In this document: piece by piece, positions 1-6,081 of the stretch | Numbering within the stretch: position 1 is the first letter of the stretch | Layout: each line of letters begins with the position of its first letter | Origin: Firmicutes bacterium CAG:124 | GTDB taxonomy: Bacteria; Bacillota; Clostridia; Oscillospirales; Oscillospiraceae | NCBI GenBank assembly: GCA_000432135.1 | Contig: HF990602.1 | Coordinates: forward strand, 51,429 to 66,300 | Length of the DNA: 14,872 nt | Direction of reading: 5' to 3' | Translations under genes and position numbers: made by a program | Notes under the pieces: model-generated | Databases searched by the model: none | What the model saw: the letters and a program-made list of their open reading frames with translations, nothing else | What the model was told of the DNA's origin: nothing

Positions 1-1530
1 GTGACCTCCGCCCTCCCGAGCCAGAGCGGGAGCCTCACCTATACGGGCTCCGCACTCTCGCCGAACTGGAACAACTACAATTCGGCACAACTGACGCTCG
101 GCGGAACGACGTCGGCCACGAACGCCGGAACCTACGCCGCGACCTTTACTCCGACCTCTAACTATGAGTGGAGCGACGGAACCACGGCGGCGAAGTCCGT
201 AAACTGGACTATCGGTAAGGCCGCGGGCAGTCTGAGCATTTCTCCGACCTCCCTCACGTTGGACAGCTCGAACCCGACCGGGACGATCAACGTCACGCGA
301 GCGGGTAACGGTACGATCTCCGCCGAGTCCAGCAATACCAGCGTCGCCACCGTCAGCGTGAGCGGGACGAAAGTCACGGTTTTCGGCGTCAATCAAAAGA
401 GCGGCTCCGCGGTTATCACGATCAAGGTCTCCGCAGGCACCAACCACAACGCCCCCGCGAATAAGACTTGCAACGTGACGGCGGCCTTTGTTCGTATTTA
501 CGGCGTCGCCTGGGACGGCTCGAGCACGACGGCCCTCACCAGGACGGACGACTCGGCCCTCTTTGCCGATCCCGTCCCCGCGGTGGGAACCGGGGCCGGG
601 AGCTCTCCCTTTGATAACTGCCTCCCGTGGTCGGGCATGACAAAGGTAACGGACGGAAATAACACCCTCGTAAAAATCCCGAAATTTTGGGTAAAGGTGA
701 CGCACTCGCCCTTTAAGGTGCAGATCGCAGACCAGGCAACAGACGGTTTCCAGGTCTCCCCGGCCCACCGAGACCGCGGCGACGGCGTCGGAGAGCGCGA
801 CGTCGTCTATATTGGCCGCTACGAGTGCAATTCCTCCTATCAGTCCAGGACGGGCCAGTCTCCGAGAGTGAATACCTCCCTCTCTACGTTCAGGAGCGGG
901 ATTAAGGCCCTCGGAACCGGGTATTATCAAGCGGATTTCGCCTTGCAACTCACACTTTGGTATCTCTACCTCGTCGAGTTCGCGAACTGGAACGGACAAA
1001 CCAAGATCGGGCGCGGAAACGTGGACTCCGGCTCCGTTATCAATACGGGCGGAACCGACTCCATGACCTACCACACGGGCCGCGCCGCGGGCACGGACGG
1101 AAACGTCGCGATCCAGTACCGCAATATTGAAAATTGGTGGGGAAATGTGCTCGAGTGGCGCGACGGAATTATTTTCTCCGGCGCGAATATTTGCACCTAC
1201 AACAACCCGGCGAATTTCGCAGACACCTACAACGGCACAGGCGCCACCGTGAGAAGCAACACGCGAGCGACTACGGGCGGGTGGATCAAGGCATGGGGGC
1301 ATGACTCCTCCGATAATTCCTTTATCTACCCGAACGCGGTCGGCGGCTCCGAGACGACCTACGTCCCGGATTATTGCAACTGTAGCTCCGGCGTCCGTGG
1401 GCTCTATGTGGGCGGCTTCTACAACTTCGGCACCCTCGCGGGGCCGTTCTGCCTCTTCGGCAACAACGCGCCCTCCAACGCGAACTCCAACCTCGGCTCG
1501 CGGCTTCAAAAACTCCCCTCGGCGGCGTAA
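1..1530 (+). CDS. DGR target (variable) protein: phage tail/receptor-binding protein with Ig-like repeats and C-type-lectin-like C-terminus
   Basis: The frame is open from the first base, so the 5' end is probably missing; the GTG at position 1 may be internal. In the visible 509 residues, about 1-75 and 76-160 look like two bacterial Ig-like repeats (threonine/serine-rich, with 'SISPTSLTLDSSNPTG' and 'NTSVATVSVSG' typical of BIG2-type folds). The remainder (about 162-509) is rich in Trp, Gly and Asn and resembles the C-type-lectin/formylglycine-generating-enzyme fold of DGR variable proteins, for example 'IENWWGNVLEWRDG' and 'SGVRGLYVGG'. The last ~50 residues are encoded by the variable repeat at 1365-1507, directly upstream of a matching template repeat and a reverse transcriptase. 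By family knowledge such proteins sit at the tail tip and bind host surface ligands, with variable residues exposed. The role as a tail adhesin is inferred from context; the DGR-target call is supported directly by the repeat comparison. Confidence 0.88.
   Translation: MTSALPSQSGSLTYTGSALSPNWNNYNSAQLTLGGTTSATNAGTYAATFTPTSNYEWSDGTTAAKSVNWTIGKAAGSLSISPTSLTLDSSNPTGTINVTRAGNGTISAESSNTSVATVSVSGTKVTVFGVNQKSGSAVITIKVSAGTNHNAPANKTCNVTAAFVRIYGVAWDGSSTTALTRTDDSALFADPVPAVGTGAGSSPFDNCLPWSGMTKVTDGNNTLVKIPKFWVKVTHSPFKVQIADQATDGFQVSPAHRDRGDGVGERDVVYIGRYECNSSYQSRTGQSPRVNTSLSTFRSGIKALGTGYYQADFALQLTLWYLYLVEFANWNGQTKIGRGNVDSGSVINTGGTDSMTYHTGRAAGTDGNVAIQYRNIENWWGNVLEWRDGIIFSGANICTYNNPANFADTYNGTGATVRSNTRATTGGWIKAWGHDSSDNSFIYPNAVGGSETTYVPDYCNCSSGVRGLYVGGFYNFGTLAGPFCLFGNNAPSNANSNLGSRLQKLPSAA
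1365..1507 (+). repeat. DGR variable repeat (VR)
   Basis: This segment aligns without gaps to 1624-1766 (constant offset 259). The differences are at VR positions 1382, 1385, 1417, 1418, 1426, 1427, 1435, 1436, 1451, 1456, 1457, 1480 and 1506. At each of these the partner base in the template is A; VR carries T eight times, G four times and C once. All others in the 143 bp match, including every template C, G and T. Twelve changes are amino-acid changing and affect residues 461, 462, 473, 476, 479, 484, 486 and 494; the change at 1506 is silent. This is the signature of adenine-directed mutagenic retrohoming. Confidence 0.95.
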
Positions 1531-1541
1531 GCCGCCCGGGG
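1515..1541 (+). other. Stem-loop just downstream of VR, stop codon in the loop
   Basis: GGCGGC (1521-1526) pairs with GCCGCC (1531-1536) around a GTAA loop that contains the TAA stop of the target gene. CCCC (1515-1518) extends the stem with GGGG (1538-1541) across a small internal mismatch. Some DGRs need a hairpin or cruciform close to the 3' end of VR for efficient target recognition. This one is in the right place, eight bases after VR, but its loop is not the GRNA type described for those systems. The function is inferred. Confidence 0.5.
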
Positions 1542-1544
1542 GTT

Positions 1545-1562
1545 TGGGGGTCGCAACCCCCA
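1545..1562 (+). other. Second stem-loop between VR and TR
   Basis: TGGGGGT (1545-1551) and ACCCCCA (1556-1562) form a 7-bp stem with a CGCA loop. An A-run (1564-1569) follows on the plus strand, so a U-tract terminator would only work for leftward transcription. It could take part in VR recognition, isolate the template RNA from upstream transcription, or be a weak terminator. The rest of the 93-bp gap between the target gene and TR shows no coding sequence. Confidence 0.4.
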
Positions 1563-1623
1563 TAAAAAACCTCGCAATTTAGGGACTGGCTACGCCATGC
1601 GACCGGGGTCTCCGTTTTCCGGG

Positions 1624-1766
1624 CCCGGATTATTGCAACTATAACTCCGGCGTCCGTGGGCTCTATGTGGGCGGCAACTACAACAACGGCACCAACGCGG
1701 GGCCGTTCTACCTCAACGGCAACAACGCGCCCTCCAACACGAACTCCAACCTCGGCTCGCGGCTAC
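1624..1766 (+). repeat. DGR template repeat (TR)
   Basis: This is the non-varying partner of 1365-1507. It contains about 33 adenines, of which 13 are changed in VR, while none of the roughly 110 other bases differs. Many adenines sit in AAC codons when read in the target-gene frame, as is usual for DGR templates because AAC can become many residues without giving a stop. Its expected role is to be transcribed as part of an RNA that also includes the spacer up to the reverse transcriptase, then copied with errors at adenines into cDNA that replaces VR. Confidence 0.95.
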
Positions 1767-1873
1767 TTATTCCATACCCGAAACTCCGCGTAGTCTTTTC
1801 CTCACCGCTCGGTGAAAATTTCGCCGCAGGGACACGGCCAAGTAAGCCCGATATGGATTTGAAAGGTCGTGAG
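1767..1873 (+). ncRNA. Spacer between TR and reverse transcriptase (candidate part of the DGR template RNA)
   Basis: About 107 bases with no convincing gene separate TR from the RT start. In the Bordetella phage system the equivalent spacer RNA primes and supports mutagenic reverse transcription, so the same role is plausible here. A small perfect inverted repeat, TCACCG-CT-CGGTGA, lies at 1802-1815. The frame of the RT is open without a stop from 1583 through TR and this spacer, but there is no ribosome-binding site before the first in-frame GTG (1667), so I treat this as non-coding. Confidence 0.5.
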
Positions 1874-2986
1874 GTGAATAAGAAAAATTATTTACGTCCG
1901 AAAGGCGACCACAGCATGAAAACCACAAAACGGATCGGGCACCTCATGGAGAAACTTTGCACCCGTGAGAACGCCCTTTTAGCAATCGAGGCAGTCAACG
2001 AGCCTCGGAAGAAAAATAAAACGGCTCAATGGGTGGAGAGCACGAAAGAGGCCCGGGCGGACGAGCTTTGCGAACTCCTCCGGGATTTCCACCCGAAAAA
2101 GCCCCGGACATTTCCTCGCTACGACTCCACGGCGGGGAAATGGCGCGAGATCAACGAGCCCGCCCTATGGCCGGATCAATACGTCCACCACATGATTGTT
2201 CAAGTCCTGGCCCCTGTCCTCATGCGCGGAATGGATTTCTATTGTTGCGGGAGCATACCGGGCCGGGGCCCGCACCGTGCCCGGAAAGCTATTGAGAAAT
2301 GGCTCGAGAAAGACCCGAAAGGCACCAAGTACGCCGCCGAGCTGGATATAAAGAAATTCTATCCCTCCCTCTCTCCACGGGAGGTTATGCGGTTTCTCCG
2401 GCGAAAGATCAAAGACGAGGCTTTTCTCGGCCTCATTTGGCGGATCATCAAAGACGGGATCAAGATCGGGTTTTATATTTCTCAATGGCTCGCGAACGCA
2501 GTCCTCGAGCCGCTCGACCACTATATCCGGGAAAAGCTCGGAGACGGCGTCCGTCATTACGTCCGCTATATTGACAACCTGACTATTTTCGGCCCCAACA
2601 AAAAGAAACTTCATCGGGCGATCCGGGCGATCATGGAGTTTTTGGGGAGAATGGGCCTCCGCCTAAAGGAGAATTGGCAACTCTACAACACCCGTAAACG
2701 CATGGTGAACGCGGTCGGCTACCGCTACAAGCGGGGCCTAACCCTGATCCGCAAGAAAAACCTCCTCCGGCTGAAAAGACAATGCACCCGGGCCCGGAAA
2801 CGGATCGCGGCCCACCGCAGAATAGCGCCGATCCAGGCGCGGGGAATTTTATCACGGTCGGGACAGCTAAAGCATTGTGCCGGGTGGAGCCTCTACGATA
2901 AGCACGTCCGGCCCATTGAGAAAACAATAAAGAGTGTCGTCCGGGAGGCGGCGCGAAAGGAGAGAATATTATGCTCGAGTACATGA
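1874..2986 (+). CDS. DGR reverse transcriptase, YIDN active-site variant
   Basis: The product is a retron/group II-like RNA-directed DNA polymerase that copies the template repeat RNA with adenine infidelity. In 370 residues the RT blocks appear in order: 'GSIPGRGPHRARKAIEKWL' (block 2), 'AELDIKKFYPSL' with catalytic Asp158 (block 3), 'IGFYISQWLANAVL' (block 4; the GxxxSQ form marks DGR enzymes rather than group II introns), 'HYVRYIDNLTIFG' (block 5; Asp234 followed by Asn235 where most RTs have Asp), then 'MGLRLKENW' and 'VNAVGYRY'. I chose GTG 1874 because GAAAGG lies 7 bases upstream. ATG 1916 (356 residues, AAAGG 10 bases upstream) is the alternative. The 3' end overlaps the next gene by 16 bp. 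No avd gene is visible nearby. Confidence 0.92.
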   Translation: MNKKNYLRPKGDHSMKTTKRIGHLMEKLCTRENALLAIEAVNEPRKKNKTAQWVESTKEARADELCELLRDFHPKKPRTFPRYDSTAGKWREINEPALWPDQYVHHMIVQVLAPVLMRGMDFYCCGSIPGRGPHRARKAIEKWLEKDPKGTKYAAELDIKKFYPSLSPREVMRFLRRKIKDEAFLGLIWRIIKDGIKIGFYISQWLANAVLEPLDHYIREKLGDGVRHYVRYIDNLTIFGPNKKKLHRAIRAIMEFLGRMGLRLKENWQLYNTRKRMVNAVGYRYKRGLTLIRKKNLLRLKRQCTRARKRIAAHRRIAPIQARGILSRSGQLKHCAGWSLYDKHVRPIEKTIKSVVREAARKERILCSST

Positions 2987-3762
2987 TCGGAACCACGAGA
3001 CGGAACGGGAAAAGCCTCCGCTATCTCCGTATCAAGTCCGACGCCGAGATCGGCCTCACAGGCGACCTCGTCACATTCACGCAGACCCAGGAGGACAAGG
3101 TAAGCGTCTACGAGGTAATCGTCGGCGATCTCCTCCGCGAGGAGTCCGGCGACGGTCTCTTTTATCGTTGGTATGAGGTCGAGAGCGTCCTCGTCGAGAC
3201 CGACCACACGCCCCAGCTCGCGGCGGAGGTCGAGGACATGGCCCCGGCCACCGTGGCCGCCTCTATCGCCTTTGTCACTATGGCCGAGGCTGGACAGATC
3301 GACGACGCCACGGCGGCGGAGAACGCCTCGCAGTTTGCCGAGTGGGCCTATCCCGTCGCATATAAGACCGGAGCGATCCGCCGCCATGAGGGCCGCCTCT
3401 ATCGTTGCGTCCAGGATCACACCTCACAGGAGAATTGGACGCCGGACGCCGCGGCGAGCTTGTGGGCCGAGATCGCCGATCCCTCCGAGGAGTGGCCGAA
3501 GTGGGCCCAGCCCATCGGGGCCCATGACGCATATAGCGCCGGGGCCAAGGTCTCCCACTCTGAAAAGAAATGGACGTCCGATCTCGATAACAACGTATGG
3601 GAGCCCGGGGTTTACGGGTGGACAGAGGTTAAAGACCTGGACGTTATGACCGTCGCGGAGCTCAAGGAGTACGCCTCCGAGAACGGGATCGCGCTCACGG
3701 GCTTAACCCTCAAGGCGGATATTTTGGCGGCGATCAAGACCGCCGAGGGGGTGACGGCATGA
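2971..3762 (+). CDS. Phage tail-associated protein with two carbohydrate-binding-like modules and a HeH/SAP-like end
   Basis: This 263-residue protein starts inside the 3' end of the RT gene, with a good AAAGGAGA site 7 bases upstream of ATG 2971. Residues 1-90 are of unknown fold. Residues about 122-168 ('GRLYRCVQDHTSQENWTP', 'LWAEI') and about 174-220 ('KWTSDLDNNVWEPG', 'YGWTEV') look like two chitin-binding/CBM5-12-type modules, in which conserved Trp and Tyr bind sugar polymers. Residues about 225-258 ('MTVAELKEYASENGI', 'LTLKADILAAI') resemble a helix-extended-helix/SAP-type domain. Such proteins occur next to tail fibre genes of phages of Firmicutes. The exact role (tail accessory, wall binding or virion hydrolase helper) is not determinable. 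Its stop overlaps the next start (ATGA at 3759). Confidence 0.75.
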   Translation: MLEYMIGTTRRNGKSLRYLRIKSDAEIGLTGDLVTFTQTQEDKVSVYEVIVGDLLREESGDGLFYRWYEVESVLVETDHTPQLAAEVEDMAPATVAASIAFVTMAEAGQIDDATAAENASQFAEWAYPVAYKTGAIRRHEGRLYRCVQDHTSQENWTPDAAASLWAEIADPSEEWPKWAQPIGAHDAYSAGAKVSHSEKKWTSDLDNNVWEPGVYGWTEVKDLDVMTVAELKEYASENGIALTGLTLKADILAAIKTAEGVTA

Positions 3763-4076
3763 CGGGCGAAGAAATGGCCGTAAAGCTGGCCGAGACGGAG
3801 GCCCGCAGTAAATCCAACACGCACAGGCTCGACCACCTCGAGAAAAGCACGGAGGCAATAAACCGCCTCGCGACCTCGGTCGAAGTCATGGCGAAAGAGC
3901 AGAAGCACCAAACGGAGGCGATCAAGGAGGTTAAAACCGACCTCTCCGATCTCTCCGGCAAGGTGGAGAAGATCGAAGCGGAGCCGGGGAACCGCTGGAA
4001 AACCCTCGTCGAGAAAGTGATCCTCCTCGTCACCGCGGCGGTGGTGGGCTACATATTGGCCCGGGTGGGACTATGA
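3759..4076 (+). CDS. XhlA-like membrane protein (lysis-associated)
   Basis: The 105-residue product has a long charged coiled-coil region (about residues 10-75, heptad-like Leu/Ile/Val) followed by one C-terminal membrane segment (about 84-104, 'VILLVTAAVVGYILARVGL'). This is the layout of haemolysin XhlA-family proteins in PBSX-like prophages of Firmicutes, which act with holins in host lysis. It overlaps its neighbours on both sides by ATGA junctions, consistent with translational coupling in the late operon. The function is assigned by architecture and context. Confidence 0.72.
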   Translation: MTGEEMAVKLAETEARSKSNTHRLDHLEKSTEAINRLATSVEVMAKEQKHQTEAIKEVKTDLSDLSGKVEKIEAEPGNRWKTLVEKVILLVTAAVVGYILARVGL

Positions 4077-4369
4077 GCGGGAAACATGAGGCGAAAACGC
4101 CCTCTCGTCTCTCCCGGCTCGTGAAGCGGATCGGGAAAATTCCTCACCTATTCGCAAAGGTGACAATCGCCTATTGTGTGGCCGCCGCCACCGGGGCGAG
4201 CTGGTACGCGCTCCGTATCATGTCCAGGACGGGAAACGACCCCGCGGCCCTCCTGGGCGTGATCCTCGGCTTTTTCGGCGGCGAGCTCCTCTTGCTATGC
4301 CTGAAAACCGTCCTCAAAAAGGACGACAAGGAAGAAACAACAAAAGATTTAGGGGACACCGGGATTTGA
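4073..4369 (+). CDS. Small two-span membrane protein in lysis cassette, function unknown
   Basis: I do not recognise this 98-residue protein. It has a basic N-terminus (residues 1-27, many Lys/Arg) and two hydrophobic stretches (about 28-50 and 58-81) joined by a short polar turn, then a charged tail rich in Lys, Asp and Glu. Start ATG 4073 overlaps the stop of the XhlA-like gene (ATGA). The size, topology and position between an XhlA-like gene and a holin-like gene suggest a holin or antiholin-type role, which is inference only. Confidence 0.65.
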   Translation: MSGKHEAKTPSRLSRLVKRIGKIPHLFAKVTIAYCVAAATGASWYALRIMSRTGNDPAALLGVILGFFGGELLLLCLKTVLKKDDKEETTKDLGDTGI

Positions 4370-4389
4370 CCCGGGGAAAGGACTATACC

Positions 4390-4608
4390 ATGAATGAAAA
4401 GATCATCAAGCGCATTGCAAACCTCCTCTCCGTGAAATCCATCGTCACGATCACCCTCACGGCGGTTTTCGCCTATCTCGCCGTCACGAACAAGATCGCG
4501 CAAGACTTTATGACCGTGTACGCCGTCGTGATCGCGTTCTATTTTGGCACTCAGACCCAGCGCGAGCAGACCACCACGGACGGCACTCAGGCCGAGGAGG
4601 GAAAGTAA
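4390..4608 (+). CDS. Holin-like small membrane protein
   Basis: This 72-residue protein begins 'MNEKIIKRIANLLSVKSIV'. It has two hydrophobic segments (about 17-32 and 39-54) and a polar, Gln/Thr/Glu-rich C-terminal tail. I chose ATG 4390 because GAAAGG lies about 8 bases upstream; the frame also stays open further 5' but there it overlaps the preceding gene. The stop directly abuts the start of the endolysin gene. A small phage membrane protein immediately before an endolysin is most often the holin that lets the enzyme reach the wall. Confidence 0.7.
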   Translation: MNEKIIKRIANLLSVKSIVTITLTAVFAYLAVTNKIAQDFMTVYAVVIAFYFGTQTQREQTTTDGTQAEEGK

Positions 4609-5439
4609 ATGAACTCGGCCGACATTATCGCAAAGGCTCTCTCTATCGCCCGAGACTATAAGACCTCGTATATTTGGGGCGGCCTCGGCTCGCCGATCAC
4701 CGACGCGAGCCTCACCAGGGCGGCCAACGCCTACGCAAAGAATACGGAAAAGGGGTGGATCACCGCCGCCCGCCGCTACGCCGGAGACCCCAAGGCGTTT
4801 TATTTCGATTGCGTGGGCCTCATTAAGGCGATCTTGTGGGGGTGGAGCGGGGATAGCGCCAGAACCTACGGCGGCGCCACATATCCGACCATGAGCCAGG
4901 TACTCGCGGGCGCCTGCCCCGACATTTCGGCGGACGGTATGATCTCGATTTGTTCCGGCGTCTCGACCGATTTCTCCGGGATCGCGCCCGGGGCGGCGGT
5001 GTGGACAACGGGCCATATCGGAATTTATGTCGGCGGAGGGCTCGCGGTAGAGTGTACGCCCGCATGGAAAAACGGCGTACAGATTACCGCCGTCGCAAAT
5101 ATCGGAAGTAAATCCGGGTATAACGCCAGGAAGTGGAAAAAGTGGGGGAAAATCCCCTATGTCACCTATGAGGAGGAAATCGACATGAGCAACGAAGAAT
5201 TAAAAGCCCTGATCCGTCAGACCGTGAAAGAAGTCCTCGACGAGGAAAACCCCGTCTATAAGGATTTGAAAGATGTCCCGGAATACTGGAAAGGCGCCGC
5301 GGCGGCTTTGCTGGACTCCGGCGCCGTCAACGGCGGGACGCCGAAAGAGGTATGCGCGACCGACCTCAACCTCCGCAAGGAGACCCTCAAGGCCGCGATC
5401 GTGGCCGTCATGTACCACGAGGCCAGAGAGAAAGCATAA
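4609..5439 (+). CDS. Phage endolysin, NlpC/P60-type cysteine peptidase with C-terminal wall-associated domain
   Basis: This 276-residue protein likely cuts peptidoglycan at the end of the lytic cycle. The catalytic part (about 1-185) has 'FDCVGLIKAILWGW' with Cys68, 'GHIGIYVGGG' with His136 and a following 'VECTP' with Glu148, the Cys-His-acid order of NlpC/P60 peptidases. There is no signal peptide, as expected for a holin-dependent enzyme. The C-terminal part (about 192-276) contains 'VYKDLKDVPEYWKGAAAAL' and 'LLDSGAVNGGTP', which resemble an S-layer-homology-type repeat and may anchor to the wall. ATG 4609 follows the holin-like stop without a gap, and a strong terminator lies 8 bases after the stop. 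Confidence 0.85.
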   Translation: MNSADIIAKALSIARDYKTSYIWGGLGSPITDASLTRAANAYAKNTEKGWITAARRYAGDPKAFYFDCVGLIKAILWGWSGDSARTYGGATYPTMSQVLAGACPDISADGMISICSGVSTDFSGIAPGAAVWTTGHIGIYVGGGLAVECTPAWKNGVQITAVANIGSKSGYNARKWKKWGKIPYVTYEEEIDMSNEELKALIRQTVKEVLDEENPVYKDLKDVPEYWKGAAAALLDSGAVNGGTPKEVCATDLNLRKETLKAAIVAVMYHEAREKA

Positions 5440-5446
5440 CCCGAGC

Positions 5447-5477
5447 GGGCCGGAGGAAACTCCGGCCCTTATTTTTT
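5447..5477 (+). terminator. Rho-independent terminator of the phage late operon
   Basis: A perfect 9-bp stem, GGGCCGGAG / CTCCGGCCC, encloses a GAAA loop (5456-5459) and is followed by TTATTTTTT. It sits 8 bases after the endolysin stop. Confidence 0.93.
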
Positions 5478-5567
5478 CGAGCTATGGAGTATTCCCATAA
5501 GAACCCGAGGAAAATATGTTAATGTCAATTAGAATATTGGATATTACCATAGGAGGAACTCGGGCGA

Positions 5568-5828
5568 GTGAGAAAATTTCAATTTGAGGGCAAGGGGAAC
5601 GTATCGGGCGACCGCGTCCGGGAGCTACGACTCCGAGCTCGCCTATCATAAACGGCCCTCGCGGCGAAAATGCAGACAGAGGGCGCGATCATTGAACAGG
5701 ACGCAGTTAGCCGGATCGAGAGCGGCTCTCGCCTCGTGACGGATTACGAGCTCCTCGCCATGACGAAAATTTTCAACGTCTCCGCCGACTGGATTATAGG
5801 CGCAGACAAGAAACCGCCCCGGGATTGA
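5568..5828 (+). pseudogene. XRE/Cro-CI-type repressor gene with in-frame nonsense codon
   Basis: Translation from GTG 5568 gives a helix-turn-helix start, '...SGDRVRELRLRARLS', then TAA at 5649-5651. In the same frame it continues 'TALAAKMQTEG', 'EQDAVSRIESGSRLV', 'TDYELLAMTKIFNVSADWII' and stops at 5826-5828. Family members have Gln at the stop position (LSQ-x-x-LA), so one C-to-T change, CAA to TAA, explains it. AGGAGG (5551-5556) precedes the start. A restart at ATG 5670 would lack the first helices. This is the kind of small repressor found in phages and integrative elements of Clostridia. Unless the base is a sequencing error, the repressor is inactive here. Confidence 0.78.
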
Positions 5829-5851
5829 TTTCCCGAGGCGGATATTTTTTT
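5814..5851 (+). terminator. Rho-independent terminator after the repressor pseudogene
   Basis: CCGCC-C-CGGGA (5814-5824) pairs with TCCCG-A-GGCGG (5831-5841), one mismatch, loop TTGATT containing part of the TGA stop, followed by ATATTTTTTT. Confidence 0.88.
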
Positions 5852-5862
5852 GCAAAAAACTA

Positions 5863-5891
5863 TTGACATACTGCAAGCAGTATGATATTAT
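5863..5891 (+). promoter_or_regulatory. Sigma-A-type promoter with operator palindrome in the spacer
   Basis: TTGACA (5863-5868) is followed 17 bases later by TATTAT (5886-5891). The spacer region holds a perfect inverted repeat, CATACTGC-AA-GCAGTATG (5867-5884), which overlaps the end of the -35 box. This is a typical arrangement for repression by a dimeric helix-turn-helix protein, possibly the broken XRE protein just upstream. It drives the small genes that follow. Confidence 0.85.
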
Positions 5892-5915
5892 AATAAGCGA
5901 AAGGAGGATAAAGCA

Positions 5916-6041
5916 TTGAGCAAAAAACGCAAAAAGAAAAGCGGCAACAAGGCCAAGCCGGACAGCTACATAAACCTTGTTACCGCGATCCTTAACCTCG
6001 TGATTGCTATTCTACTGCTGATAGAAAAGCTCACCGAGTAA
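5916..6041 (+). CDS. Tiny membrane protein (41 aa), function unknown
   Basis: TTG 5916 is preceded by a perfect AAAGGAGG (5900-5907) at good spacing and lies just downstream of the operator-controlled promoter. The product has a strongly basic head ('MSKKRKKKSGNKAK') and one hydrophobic span ('LVTAILNLVIAILLLIEKL'). I do not recognise a family. Candidates are a small toxin-like or regulatory membrane peptide. The excellent ribosome site and promoter argue that it is translated. Confidence 0.65.
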   Translation: MSKKRKKKSGNKAKPDSYINLVTAILNLVIAILLLIEKLTE

Positions 6042-6070
6042 AGGGCAGGGGGAGCAATCCCCCTCGCCCT
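6042..6070 (+). other. Stem-loop after the tiny membrane protein gene
   Basis: AGGGC-AGGGGGA pairs with TCCCCCT-C-GCCCT (one bulged base) around a GCAA loop. There is no U-run after it, so it is a weak terminator, a transcript-stabilising hairpin, or an attenuator before the next small genes. Confidence 0.5.
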
Positions 6071-6081
6071 TGCATAGTAAC

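Noticed and set aside
1624..1766. Ordinary tandem duplication of the 3' end of the tail gene
   Set aside because: Random divergence after duplication would hit all bases; every difference is at a template adenine and an RT follows.
2567..2578. Reverse transcriptase inactivated by the YIDN change
   Set aside because: VR shows extensive adenine-only change and the RT frame is intact, so loss of activity is not supported by the sequence.
2165..2614. Long minus-strand open frame opposite the RT gene
   Set aside because: It lacks a ribosome site and recognisable motifs, and follows from the codon bias of the RT gene on the other strand.
5507..5564. Inverted repeat CCCGAG...CTCGGG flanking an AT-rich 46-bp stretch, considered as attachment site or miniature element
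   Set aside because: The arms are only 6 bp, there are no target duplications, and the stretch is more simply the leader and promoter region of the repressor gene.
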